A DNA stretch of 64,000 nucleotides, from positions 14,968,080 to 15,032,079 of the forward strand of contig CM019831.1 in NCBI GenBank assembly GCA_009763385.1. Direction: 5' to 3'. Source of the stretch: Coix lacryma-jobi var. lacryma-jobi (Eukaryota; Streptophyta; Magnoliopsida; Poales; Poaceae). Each line of letters starts with the position of its first letter. The first letter of the stretch is position 1. Below the pieces are notes generated by a model. It was not told where the DNA came from, did not search any database, and saw only the letters and a program-made list of their open reading frames with translations. Shown here one piece after another: positions 1 through 11,699 of this stretch. The position numbers were made by a program, and so were the translations under genes.

Positions 1-1085
1 CCACACCGTGGCGCACTCACCACACCACACAGCCGAGAGAAGAGAGTAGCGAAGGAGTGGAGCCGTGGAGGATCGGGCGCCGCCGCGGAATTCGTCGGCG
101 CCGAGGAAGAAGACCGCGAGCGGAGCACGGGGTGAACTAGGAGCTGCACGGCACTGCAACCGGAGCTACACGGCCTCGAATCGCCCTGCACCGCTATCCT
201 ATCTTCACCGCCACCTTCGCCATCTTCGTCCTCTACATCGGCCATGGCGCCCATACCGGAGCGCGCAGGCCAGAGCCTCTACCGGCTCGGAGCGAACTCA
301 CGCCACCGCGCACACGATGATGCCTCATGAACCGCACTCCGAACTAGGTAGGGAGACCGAGCTCACGGCGATGAAACGCATGCACGTCGCCGCGGACTGA
401 CGCGCCGCGGCGAACCGGTGTCCCAAACGCTATAGCCCACAAGAGACGATGCGAGATAGCCGATGGTGATCACCACTCGAAGTAGAATCCCGTGCACACT
501 TTAGTTGAAGCCATAGACCAAGGAGCACTCTAGCCGAGAGGGCGAGACGCCGTGACCATGCGCGACGTCGCGGCTGGGCATGCCGTGGCGAACCTGTGTT
601 CCAGTTGCCACGGGCCACGAGTTGGGAACTAACTGGCCGAATAGCATCACCGAGTGATGGAGAACACCGTGCGCGCCGTAGAATTAACTGGTGCCCATTA
701 ATGAGCTTGTTCCGATGTCGCATGGTCGCGCCGCTGAGTGCCACCGTGCGAGATCATACGCGTGGAGTTGCTGCCGGGATTACCGAGGTCAGCAGCATGA
801 TCCGGAGGCAGTAGAGGAGATGGGAAGGAGACCGTATGACTGAATTTGGTTGGGGAGGAGCTGAACTAGCCAAACGGCATAACACCGCCGCGGTTCCGCC
901 GCCAAATCTCCTACGCCGGCCGCTAGGAGCACTAGATCAGGCAATTGGTGGTTTGGATCGAATCGCCGTAGAAGCACGATCACGCTGGGGCTCAGAATCG
1001 AGTCCGAAGAGGCGAAGTCGAGCACCGGCGCGAGCTCGTCGCTGGCGGTGCGCCGCCGTAACAAAACAGAGGAGAAAGGGGAGAG
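1..1085. other. Unassigned GC-rich stretch, probably transposon-derived
   Basis: No convincing gene is visible. Open frames here are short, overlap on both strands and carry no recognisable motif. The sequence runs into GC-rich tandem repeats and then retroelement sequence, so it is most likely part of an old retroelement or CACTA element. This is inference from context only. Confidence 0.35.
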
Positions 1086-1090
1086 AACCC

Positions 1091-1279
1091 CGAGGCTCGA
1101 GGCTGAAGGAGGCCTCGGAGCAAAAGTCCGTTTCGCCCGAGGCTCGAGGCTGAGGGAGGCCTCGGTGCAAAAATCCGTCCCGCCCGAGGCTCGAGGCTGA
1201 GGGAGGCCTCGAAGCAAAGATCCGCCTCGCCCGAGGCGCAAGGCTCGAGAGAAGCCTCAGAGCAAAACACCGATTCGCC
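1091..1279. repeat. 47-bp tandem repeat, about four copies
   Basis: Copies start near 1091, 1138, 1185 and 1232. Each begins with CGAGGCTCGAGGCTG or a close variant and continues with GAGGCCTCG and a short A-rich spacer. The period is 47 bp. Frames that read through it give serine/arginine/leucine-rich peptides that simply reflect the repeat and are not believed to be protein. Confidence 0.85.
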
Positions 1280-1284
1280 CGAGG

Positions 1285-1383
1285 CTCGAGGGTAGCGTCC
1301 TCGGCATCACCGTCCGAGGGAGGCCTCGACTTACTCGAGGGTAGCGTCCTCGGCACCACCGTCCGAGGGAGGCCTCGACTTAC
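1285..1383. repeat. 49-bp direct repeat, two copies
   Basis: Two nearly identical units start at 1285 and 1334, each beginning CTCGAGGGTAGCGTCCTCGG. They directly follow the 47-bp array and share its CGAGG/CCTCG vocabulary, so both probably belong to one element. Confidence 0.8.
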
Positions 1384-3365
1384 TTGAGGAACGCGAACAG
1401 AAGCGTCCGAGATGACGTAACGCTGACGTCATGCTGACATCAGCATCGTTGACCAGATCAACACTGACCGTGGGACCCACCTGTCATTCACTGACACCGA
1501 ACTGACCAGTCACAGAGCGACACGTGTCGTCACCCTGTTTAACCAGTCATTTGTTATTTTCAGAAAATAGAATAAACTTCGGAAATTCATAACTAATTCA
1601 TACAGACTCCAAAAATAGTGGTTCAAGTTGCTAAATTCATCTAAAATCGAGATCTACCTATGGTACCATGTTTGAGTGCATTTGGATCTTTTGAATTTCC
1701 ATTCGTTCTTTGTGCTATTCCATAGATGTCGCTAATGCAACCGTTTTCATACGTTTTCAGAGCCGGAAGGGACGCCTGACAACGAGGATCACGACTACGA
1801 GGAGGAACAAGACAACGATCAATCTCAAGGTGCCACAGCCCATCCAACCTCGTAGATCCCATTACGCATGCTAAATTATCTTTCTAATTTAATGATGCTC
1901 AGTATAGGACTTGCATGATAGATTGCTTGTAAGCCCATACCTTGACGCAACCTATCCGCTGCTACCCAGCTGATAGGATAAACACACGCGCTGTAAATAC
2001 TATCTTGATCATATTTATTTATGCTACGGTGAAAACTGGTGCATATTGTAATACGGTGTATATCGGGGAGTGTGCTGCGTGTGTTTTGGGTGAGTATGGT
2101 GGTGAGGGTTGTGTCGACCGAGCCGGAATATACGACGAGCCTGGTGCGAGTCTTGCCGTAGGGCATATCTGGATGCCCCTGTGGTGTGAAACCTGTGGCG
2201 GGTTAAATGGTGACATAAGGTGGATCTGGGTGTGAGCCGCTGGTGGAGCCCAGATCAGGAGCGTGCTGTGGTGGCACATATAATGAAAACCTTTGAGAAG
2301 ACATTCCGGCTTAGTCACCCTAGATTGGTGCGGGATCTGGACCACGGGGAAATACCTTTACAAGCCACTCGCTCCTTATGGACGGGGACGGTCGGACTAC
2401 CTGGTAGGGTAATGCCATTACTGCTAGGCGAGAGAGTGCGAGGAAGGTACGGGTATCAGAGTCCCACACCCTTCCGAGACGATCACGGCTCCCCTTCGGG
2501 AGAGGGATCGTGACTTCACAGACTTAGCCACCCAGACATACTTGAGGTGAATCCAGGGCTGAGTGGTAGGGTGGCATTACTCTAGGCTGGCAAGCGGCCG
2601 GTATCCGCCTAGGCACATCCGGGGTGCTGATGATGGCGATCTTGTGGATATTGTAGAACCTCTGCAGAGTGTATGGTTGATCGATCGATACGTTGGCCAA
2701 TTCGTTGGTCGCGGACCTTCTTCCCTGACCTGTTTCCGACTAGTGAGAGCTTCTCTTTTCTCCCTCTGGTAAGAGTGTGCCGGCCGTGAGTCAGGTGAGA
2801 CTGCGGGCCGTTGAGACAAAGGCTGGGAGGGAGCTGGCCACTGTCGACTTAGCGAGAGTATGTGTGTGTGTGGGAATGGTGAATTGGTGATGGATACGGT
2901 GATAAGTTAAAATGGTGAAACATGATAAACATACATAATTATTATACTGTTATGCATAGGAAAACCCAGCCTGCTAGGTCTGAATTTCATTTACCTGTTG
3001 CATCCACTACCACATATAAAACATATAGGATGGGAAAGTGTGGCCAGTACAAATCGTACTGAAAATTGAGGTTTCAGGTTCCGAGGAGGAGTACCACTCC
3101 GAGGAGTTCGAGGAGTAGGGGATTTTCGCTTCTACGCTCAAGTTTGGTGTTCGATCGCGCTTCTTCGTTTACTTCAAGCTGTTCCGGATGCTGTTTATCT
3201 AAATTTTCGCCTGTTGGCGATGTAATAATGTATTATCGTGTTAAGTACCTTTATTATTCGAAGTATGGATTATGATATTTGACTGGATTATCGGGTAATT
3301 TGACTCGAAAGAGTTTTATTACACTTGACTCTGTGGATTTTCCCTTCGTGGAAAATCAGGTCATT
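1384..3365. other. Transposon-like non-coding stretch upstream of the gypsy remnant
   Basis: No gene with recognisable domains is seen. Around 1760-1856 a plus-strand frame gives a short acidic tail ending in TAG, and 2090-2820 has several GC-moderate open frames on both strands without motifs. The position directly before a Ty3-gypsy gag suggests the LTR or untranslated leader of a gypsy element, but no matching second LTR was found in the window. Confidence 0.35.
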
Positions 3366-3369
3366 TCAA

Positions 3370-5225
3370 TATTAGAGCTGTTGTTCTTGTTCAACGTCCA
3401 CCCAACCTCGATACTGCTAGTTCTATTCCCATTTTGCAGGAAGAGGTTTTGGTTGGTCCATCCAAGAGAGAATTTTGTTGTGTGGAGTCTAGTTCTTATC
3501 AGAAAAGAAGCTTTGGAGATTCAGTTCGTACTCCTCTGATGACTACTCCAGCGTATGTCAAGAGCTCTTCTCCAAGTAGAGCTGATACACGCCCACCAGA
3601 GACTTTTACTCCAAAAGCACAAGTTGATGCAGTTGCTGAGCTCAAGGCATTTCACAGAGCAAAGGGTTCAAATGTGGGAAAAATGGAGCCCTGGCCATAA
3701 TTGTACAAAATCTCTCTCTCTTAATGCAGTGGAAGAAATATGGAAATTATTTGAGGATTCTTCAGGTAATTTCGTTGACAGCTCTAATGCTGAATGACTC
3801 AGGAGATGATCTTATGACTATCTCAGTCCAAGCAGTAAAGGGGACAGAATCAAGTAAAACAATTAGGCTTTTGGGCTACATTCAGTCACACAAGACTTAT
3901 ATGCTAGTGGATTCAGGCTGTACCAATTCTTTCATCAGTGAACAATTGGCAAATTCTATAACTGACAACAACGCAGCATATCAGGAATTCCTTCTTCTCA
4001 GTCAGTACAGATCACCAACTGGTATCAGACCAGCAGGATGTCTGGTCTTTCTTGTGGGGCATTTCTTATTCCACGAATAAATTCTATAAGCATCATTTTC
4101 AGTCTTTGACTCCTCCTCAACCAATAAGGTGGATCTGGAAAACCAAGTGTGTGCCCAAAATTAAATTCTTTGCATGGCTGATGCTTAATGACAGGCTTAA
4201 CACAAGGAACATCTTGAGAAAGAGGAAACAACACTTAGAGGAGGGATACAATTGTGTGCTTTGTTTGGATGATAATGAAGAAACTCTGATGCACCTGTTT
4301 TTTGAGTGTTCTACCAGTGTGGCCCGATGGTTCTACATAGGCTTTGTGTGGCAACTGCAAGGGAGTATCTATCAAATGATTGAACAGCCGAGAGTTTTGA
4401 TGAGAATCCATTTTTTTATGGAAGTCTTCATGGTAGCAGCCTGGTGCATCTGGAAAGAGAGGAATGCTTGGATCTTCAACAGTCAGACCCCTTCACTAGC
4501 AGCCTGGAAGATGTCTTTCAAAAGTGAAGTTAAGCTTCACCTTTTCAGAATCAACTCAGTTCACCATCAAAACATCATGGATTGGCTTGACTCCTTGTAA
4601 TTGTTTTGTTTTTTTGCCTTTCCTGGCTTTGTTTTTTCTTTTTTTGTTAGCTTTTCGCTAACTCCTAGGATGTAATCCTTTCTTTGATCTTAATATATGG
4701 TTCGTGATGCCGGGGAGCTTTGCTCCATGATCCTTGTCAAAAAAAAATCTATAACTGACAAAACTTCCTTAATGAATCCAATTCAGGTTAGAGTCGCCAA
4801 TGGCAATATTATATACTGTACTCATCAGTTAAGGGACCAAGTATGGGGTATCAATGGCCACACCTTCAAGGTAATTCCTCTGAGCAGTTATGATATTATA
4901 CTCGGCATGGATTGGCTACAGCAACACAGTCCTATGCAAGTTAATTGGCAAGATAAGTGGCTTCAATTTTCTCTGAATAATACTTTAATCACTCTAAAGG
5001 GTATTAGTTCAACAGCTACTTTGGGATCTACTATTTCTTCAGCTTAGCTGCAAGCTCTTTGTAAACAAGACTCAGCCCTCTATGAAGTACAAGTTAATCC
5101 AGTGTCTGAACATTCTCTGCCTACACAACAACTACCTATTCTCATTCAAGCACTTGTCAATGAGTTTGTTGATCTCTTTGAGCCTGTTACTGGATTACCT
5201 CCCAGCAGGCCTAACCCAAGAGTAG
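3370..5225 (+). mobile_element. Ty3-gypsy retrotransposon remnant: gag end, protease, start of RT
   Basis: Coding remnants of a gypsy gag-pol are readable in broken frames. Near 3640-3700 is a degenerate CCHC zinc knuckle (KCGKKWSPGHNC) whose first cysteine is lost. Near 3898-3945 is the retroviral-type aspartyl protease site MLVDSGCTNSFIS. Near 4880-4960 is the protease C-terminal block YDIILGMDWLQQHSPMQVNW. At about 5200 the N-terminal reverse-transcriptase motif LPPSRP appears, after which homology stops. Frameshifts, stops, the missing RT/RNase H/integrase and an internal L1 insertion show that the element is dead. Confidence 0.85.
3969..4747 (+). mobile_element. 5'-truncated L1-type LINE inserted in the gypsy protease
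   Basis: The frame at 4052-4600 ends in a zf-RVT domain, the zinc-binding C-terminus of plant L1 reverse transcriptases. Visible signatures are RWIWKTKCVPKIKFFAWL followed by C-x2-C (CVLCLDDNEET) and LFFEC. A 3' untranslated tail and a short A run follow, ending at 4747. The element is flanked by a perfect 14-bp duplication, TCTATAACTGACAA, at 3955-3968 and 4748-4761. Only about 780 bp remain, as expected for 5'-truncated target-primed insertion. The gypsy protease reading resumes right after the second duplication. Confidence 0.9.
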
Positions 5226-6430
5226 CCGGTCCTGCGTGGCTGTGAGATGGGCCGGTAGCCCATGTAACTCTTTAAGAGAGAGCTCATGAGGGGAAGAAAA
5301 ATGTGACTTGTATTCGGCTAAGGCACCGATGAACAGAGCCGACGGTGGCGGCGGAGCCAACTTCGGCGACTCCGACTAATAACGCGAGTTCAACCCATAC
5401 TATCCAGCTATCGTAGATAGCTATCGGTGACAAAATTTAATCGCTATATTCCGGACACCTACAGGAGGTTGTGTCTAGCCAGTAGTGCCTGTTGCAATTG
5501 AACAAAGCAAGTGCTGATGCTATGATTATTTTTTCTACCGTCCATAACCATTTCTTTTAGGGCCCGTTTAGATGCTTCGAATTGAATTTATTTTAAGAAT
5601 CATAATTTAGATACATATTAGTTAAGCTAATATGATTGTATATGAATTATATTTGTATATTATTGTTGGCTATACAAGAGATATATTTATGTGTTGTATT
5701 TCTACCGTAAGAGAGTGAGTTGAAGAAAGTGTTATAAGTTGCAAAATAAAAATATAGGATGGTGATCTATAAAATCTATTTCCCTCTGTCACCCTATAAA
5801 TTTGAGATAGACTTATTACATGTCAACATTGTAAAGTGCTAATGCTATGATTATTTTATTTTCTACCGTTCGAAACCATTTCTTTTACATGTTTATATGT
5901 TGCGGAACAACCATACTGAATGGTACGTAATCTCTTCAGTCAGGAGACAACTAGCCTTTTGTCCAGCACTGCGATTCCAGTATTGTTGTTGCTTGTTGTG
6001 ATGAAATGTCCGAAGTACTTTTCTCTGGACGCATTGAGTCATTGAGAAGAAGTGTCAGTTTACGTGTTGAGAGGCAACAGATAAGATCGATCGTGCTATC
6101 AAGGTCGCGTGCAAAAAAAACACGGACTGTGTGCAAACAAATGTGTCGTTCCAAAACCCCAGTCACATGTAGCCGAGCTATAGCTAATAAAAAACAAAAT
6201 AATAAGGGCGGCGGCCTGCAGGTGCCTGATTTCACAAGAAGAATATAATCGATATCTCAGGCCTAGCTGCCAATCACGCGAGATAATTCTTTATTTCGTC
6301 TCAAGGGGCATCGCCGCATCGGGCAACACGTACCAAGCGGCACTCCACAGATGCAGCCAAATCACAGCCTTGCTCCGAGATCCCGACCACAAAAGATAGC
6401 ATCTTTCACTACACTGGCTGCTTGTCGTCT
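5226..6430. other. Intergenic stretch with transposon scraps
   Basis: 5226-5510 looks like remaining retroelement sequence without coding capacity. At 5562 the string GGGCCCGTTTAGATG resembles a Tourist-type MITE end, but no matching far end was found. 5800-6430 shows nothing clear except the approach to the downstream gene. A TATA-like TATATAC lies near 6439. Confidence 0.4.
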
Positions 6431-6566
6431 TGTCGATCTATATACACGCCCACGCACACCCACCGGAGAGCTTCGTCCACAGGCCCGCCGCACACCTAAC
6501 ACACCACACAGCTAGCCCAGACGATAGAATCACGCAGCAGCAGCTGCTGATAGCTAGTAGCTAAGA

Positions 6567-8936
6567 ATGAAGGGAAGCAAGGTCCACGAGCACGAGGCCG
6601 ACGTCCCGGCGTCGGAGCTGTGGGCGATCTACGGCACCCTCCGCGCGGCGGAGCTCCTGCCGGAGCTGCTCCCGCACGTGCTCGCCAAAGTCGAGCTCGT
6701 CAGCGGCGACGGCGGTGTTGGTACCGTCTTGCAGCTGACATTTCCTCCTGGTGAGTGAGACAACACAAGTTTAATTTGTAGTAACATTAATTATTTGATG
6801 TTGTTAGATATATATATGCTAATTAACATGGTAAAGACTTCTATTCTACCGTGCGTGCGCTCGTCGACTCGCACGCACCCGCATCTTTACACCCCAATGT
6901 GGCACCTTATCTTCTCCCTCAACGCGGCACCCAATGTTTCGCTCGCTGCTCTCTCTCTCTCGTTATTCTCCCGCACCTCTCTCTCTCTCTCCCCGACCAG
7001 TGACCTGCGAGCTCCTCTCCGGCGACTTCCTTCGCGTTCGCGCCCCATCGTCTCCCTGCGCTTGCACAGAGCTCTTCCCCCTACTCGCGTAAGCCATGGT
7101 TGGATTCGTCGGATCTAGTCTCAGCCATGGTGGATCTAGCTCCGGTCACAACGAGGTAGGCCTTCTCTTACTCGTCCTCCTCCTCCGGTGTTTAGGTTTC
7201 AGCGAGCGGGGACTGTACCAACGTCGTGTTTTCGCAGGCGCCGCATGTGGAGTGGGCTGCCTCGATGCAGGCGCCGCATGAGGAGGATGAGTGGCCTCCT
7301 CCTCGCCGCCCGCGCCCGCCACCTATGCCTGGGAGGTCGTCACCCCCACTACCCCTCACGTGGACGGCGAGTTCGATGACCACGCCATCTCCCCGCCGTG
7401 GCTCCACGAGGGGCTGGGCCTGGACGGCGAGCCCGAGGAGGTGCTGCTGCTGCCAGCGACGGTGAAGGAGGAGGACGAGAAGACGAACGATGAGTGGTTG
7501 TGGGGGTGGGAGAGGTGAACGATGAGTTTTTTTTTTTGCTTTTTTTTCTAGGCAAAATTGCTTTTGAGGTAATTCAAAATTGCCTTTTCAGTTTTAATAA
7601 ATTGCTTTTCAATTAAATCCAAATTGCTTTTTTCGATTGAATCAAATTGTTTTTCGATTCGACCAAATTGCTTTTCCATTAACCCAAAATTGCTTTTTCA
7701 TTTTGACCAAATTTGCTTTTCGGTTGATGCTTCGCTGAACAATTTTCTGTCTTCGTTTCTGGGCTCCTCGCCTGCTCCCGTTTGCCCCCTACTCCTTGCC
7801 GCGCGGCTGTTCCCATGTGCGTGATGCGGGGGGGCGGAGGGTGTGCTGAGATCTGCGCCAGGGGGCTGGGCGTCGAGGCTCGCGGACTGAGGGCGCCAAA
7901 ATTAGCGGGCCCATGCGCTCAAAAGTCGTGTGTTACTACGGGTGTGTTTGGTTTGAGGACAAGAGTGGATGGGATATGACTATCCATGGATTTGGGGACA
8001 TGGATATGCATGTTGTCTGTTTGGTTGGGTGGATTGGACGAGTTATTTTTCTGTTTGGTTGGTTGGATAAGACTGGATGGGATGAGAATATTTGACTAAT
8101 TATATCTATTATTTAAAAATAATAGCAACTAATTATATAATAATAAATTTTCATTGACACTAATCTTATCATTATAATCACTAATTAAAACTAAAATATG
8201 TTAATTAGTATTATACTACTTTAATTATCACACAAAACATGTGGTAATCAATATATTAGCACTTATCAAAACTTATCATGTCATCATGATTACTAATTAA
8301 TATTATAACATACTAATAATCCTTAATTTATTTGCTAACGGTAAAGATTAGAAAGCATGGATAAGCTTATCCGCAAGTTTTTTGGTGGCCACCATATCCA
8401 ACATCTACTAGGAATATTCTCTGTTGTGGATATCCATATCCAGCTGATCCACCCAACCAAACACTACTCATACATGGATGACCATGTTCCATCCAGGGAT
8501 ATCCATCCAACCAAACACACCCTATATGGAGTGGTCGGCCGTACGAGGCGCTTAACGCACGGCCGGCCGTTTTTTAGTCACGTCCAATTAACATACTATA
8601 TACTCTGCTCTTTTTAATTTGCTAGGGATTCCTGGGCTGCAGAGTTACAAAGAGAAGTTCACCAGAGTCGACAACGAGAGCTTCGTCAAGGAGGCGGAGG
8701 CCATCGACGGCGACATTCTCAAGCTGGGGTTCCTGGCCTACGTGGTGCGCTTCGAGGTTATCGCAAAAGGGCCCGACTCGTCGGTGGTAAGGACGACTAT
8801 CGAGTACGAGATCGATGATGCGCGCCCGGAGCTCGAAGCTATGGTGAGCACGGCGCCTCTGGCTGCAGCCGCTGAGAAGTTTTCAGAGCATGCTAAGGCG
8901 AACAAGGTCGTCGTCCCTCAAGCAGCAGCCTCTTGA
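6567..8936 (+). CDS. Bet v 1 / PR-10 family protein (norcoclaurine synthase-like or MLP-like)
   Basis: Two exons are inferred: 6567-6750 and 8626-8936, with a GT donor (CCTG|GTGAGT) and an AG acceptor (GCTAG|GG) that agree in phase 1. The spliced protein is 164 residues, normal for the family. The start is the first ATG of an open exon behind a TATA-like box near 6439. The N-terminal half carries the glycine-rich loop GDGGVGT (residues 47-53), the hallmark of the Bet v 1 fold. The C-terminal exon (YKEKFTRVDNESF, then a long amphipathic C-terminal helix) also fits. Family members bind small hydrophobic ligands in the cytosol; some catalyse Pictet-Spengler or related reactions, others are defence proteins. 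The ligand cannot be read from sequence. The 1.9-kb intron carries a MITE and low-complexity DNA. Confidence 0.85.
7545..7725. repeat. Degenerate AAATTGCTTTT tandem repeat
   Basis: Within the intron the motif AAATTGCTTTT recurs about eight times at roughly 18-22 bp spacing, with diverged spacers such as CAATTAAATCC. It looks like an old microsatellite or minisatellite. The peptide frame FSIRPNCFSINPKLLF read from it is an artefact of the repeat. Confidence 0.7.
7940..8522. mobile_element. MITE in the Bet v 1-like gene intron
   Basis: The ends form inverted repeats: GGGTGTGTTTGGTTT at 7940 and the complement AACCAAACACACCC ending at 8522, with further inverted GGATATCCAT-like arms inside. Length is 583 bp and the interior is AT-rich and non-coding. 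The flanks (TAC and TAT) do not give a clean target duplication, so the superfamily (PIF/Harbinger or hAT) is left open. Confidence 0.75.
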
Positions 8937-9423
8937 TGAGAAACAAAATCTCAAGGAGCGGAGTTTAATTAATTAAGTCTATCATGAGAGACAGGTGTGA
9001 ACTAGTACTAGAGTTTCATTCAGCGCTTCTGTGTTGCGTTGCGTTGCGTTTCAACTTTCAAGTATGCTCCTACACGTTAATTAATTGCAGTGAAATGGGT
9101 GGCTGCACACACACACATCAAGATACTTTTTGTTTTGGTTTGATATTTTGATCTCTATGTCACTAGTTTCTAATAATATTCCCTCGTGCATCCTGAGGAG
9201 AAATACTCTTCCGTTCCAAAAAAAAAACAATTCTAATATTTTAAGGAGTCAAATAATTAAAATTTTAACCAATGTTATATAAAAGGTACAAATGTTTATA
9301 ATACGATAGATTGATTATAAATTTTATTTATATAATAAACTTTTTCGAGACATAATATTAACATTATTCACTAAAAATTTGATCAAACTTGAATTTATTT
9401 GACCACACAAATCATATAACTAA

Positions 9424-9591
9424 GGGGGTGTTTGGTTCCCACCCCCTAGAGTTTAGCCACTAAAGTTTAGTCACTTTTAGTCACTAAAGTTCCAAACACC
9501 CCCACTAAAAGTCACTTTTAACACTACAACTCTAGTTACCTCCACTAAACTTTAGTGGCTAAACTCTAGAGGGCGGGAACCAAACACCCCC
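9424..9591. mobile_element. Tourist-type MITE, 168 bp, TAA target duplication
   Basis: GGGGGTGTTTGGTTCCC at the left end is matched by its complement at the right end, and the element is flanked by TAA at 9421-9423 and 9592-9594. The interior contains several copies of CACTAAA / TTTAGTG that fold back. TIR sequence and 3-bp TAA duplication are those of PIF/Harbinger (Tourist) MITEs of grasses. It lies downstream of the Bet v 1-like gene. Confidence 0.92.
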
Positions 9592-9594
9592 TAA

Positions 9595-10438
9595 ATAAAC
9601 TATGCCATATAACTTATTTAATATCTATAAACTTCCGTTAAAACTGGCCTCATGGTATTTGGCTATTTGCTATGTCCAAAATATTCTGACGACCTCTTGG
9701 TTGGTCCTTTCGCCACACATTTTGAAAGATTCCTACGATTCATTCCGCTTACACCACAGGACACATCACACACATGCAAACAAATCTTCTTTGTGACCAC
9801 AGTCCATCACTGCATATATATTACTAAAGTGCCATTACTACGAGTAGAGAGATTACAGTGTTTACAGTCTTACAGAGCAACCTCAGCTCCACGCTTCCGC
9901 TGTTCATAGCACTGGGATTGACATCATTCATATCCTCCTCCGCGAGGTCATTAAAGTCCGAATCCGACTGGTAACCAAACTCAAGCTCTTCTAGATCGAA
10001 ATCATCAAACATGCATCGTGGATCGTTTTGTCTTTGTCCACCCTTGCTGTGGTGTAGTCATCGTCGACCCTGAAGACGCCGGTGGCTTCGTACGTACTCC
10101 CGACGCACCTCGTCTTGGAACCTGGCGAATCTCTCTTGCGCCTCCCTGTGCTCGGCGGCCTCTCATTCAAGATCCTCCTTGGTGGAGGAGCTGTCGGCGG
10201 CAATCATGTCATTGTAAGCGATGGTGGACTCAAAGGGTATCCTAGCATAAGCTAGGATGAAACTCAATCTCCTGGCGATCATGTCGGTAGATTAGGAGAC
10301 CCATATGTGCATGCTAGACGTACGGGTCTTTGCGGCCTTTGTGTGATTTTTTTTAATTGCCAAAGGATTGGAAAGTGGTATTGAGGTCTCTGCTTAGAGA
10401 TGATTTTTTTTTTCTATTCTTGCTAAAAAATACTAGAT
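9595..10438. other. Intergenic stretch without a recognisable gene
   Basis: Short open frames on both strands (for example an acidic 62-codon minus-strand frame at 9824-10012) have no motif or splice support. A fragment of a captured or decayed gene is possible, but nothing can be named. Confidence 0.3.
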
Positions 10439-10441
10439 TAA

Positions 10442-10852
10442 GAGCATCTCCAACAACTTGGTATAATTTATTTGCTAAATCTTGAGTTTTAGTAAGTTGC
10501 TAATTTATTTGCCAAGTGAAAAAAAGACTTTTCTCCAACAGCTCCCTAAAACACACTTGCCAAAACGAACGTACGAAGAGCCGGGTCCGCTAGTCATAGA
10601 CATGGGTATAAATTTTTCAGGTAAAAAGAATAAAAAAAAGAGTAACTTGAGGGGAGGGGAGGTGTAGGCGCGCGGGGGAGGGGGCGTCCGCGCCGCGGAT
10701 CCGCAGTGCGGGAAATTGCGCGCGCGAGGGGGCTGTTTACCAAGTTGGAAAAAATACCAAGTTAATTTAGGGAGTTGTTGGAGAGGGTTTTTTGAGTTTT
10801 TGCCAAATTTATAAGAATACCAAGTTGATTTAGGGAGTTGTTGGAGATGCTC
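10442..10852. mobile_element. Tourist-type MITE with GC-rich core, TAA target duplication
   Basis: The left end GAGCATCTCCAACAACTTGG and the right end TTGTTGGAGATGCTC are inverted complements. They are flanked by TAA at 10439-10441 and 10853-10855. The 411-bp element has an unusual GC-rich core around 10655-10730, rich in GCGCGC and GGGGAGG. The CTCCAACA-type ends are common in grass PIF/Harbinger elements. Confidence 0.85.
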
Positions 10853-10855
10853 TAA

Positions 10856-11690
10856 GAGGTTTTATTGGGAACTCTTAGAGATGCTCTAAGTCTAACACAC
10901 ACAAAGGCGCACATGTGCTATGATTTTTATTTGCTTTATTTACAAAAAAAACTAACTAATCAATTTAGAATTTACAAAAAGTATAATCCTCTTCCAAACT
11001 GAAATATTGATTTAAATTTAGCTACAACAATAAAAAAAGGTTCCAATGCCGCTTTTGAAACAATAAGATACATATTTTCTGTATAGCATGCTAGCTTGAT
11101 GTGTTTGTTGGTGGCAAATTATAAAATGTATATAGACCTATATATTTATAATTAAAATCCTGCATTTCAAATAGTAAAACACTGATTTTTTTATAGCTCC
11201 AAGAGATCTGCAACATTGAAGCTCAAAACCTTTTCAATTCATTTTGAGTTTTCTTTGTGCCAAAATAATCAATAAAATGTATAGAACTTTATATTTATAA
11301 TATATTAATTTCAAATTATAAGTTCTTCTGATTTTACTAGACCCATATTTTTTTCTATGCATTAGAGGTACACTATGTCTATGTACATAGCTTTTACTAT
11401 ATATCTACAAAAGTCCGAATAACATATAATTTGGAATGGAGGAAGTAGATCTAAAGAATATATTCATCACAAAAAAAGCTTCCAACGAAAAGATGACCTC
11501 AAACACATAGGTTATGATTTTTTTTTTAATATGTGTTATACGTAAACAAAATAATTTTAAAATGAAAATATTATAAAATTAAAAACCGCAAAACTCAGTC
11601 TAATACAATATATATGTTAAAAATTGAGAATAATTTTTTTGAGGGAAGAATAATTTTTAGGAAGAAGAAAAATAAAAATATTTGAAATAA
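10856..11690. other. AT-rich intergenic stretch
   Basis: Strongly AT-rich with poly-A and poly-T runs and no open frame of interest. GGAATGGAGGAAGTAG near 11434 resembles a lone Stowaway end. Nothing else is seen before the copia element starts near 11700. Confidence 0.35.
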
Positions 11691-11699
11691 AAAATTCCA

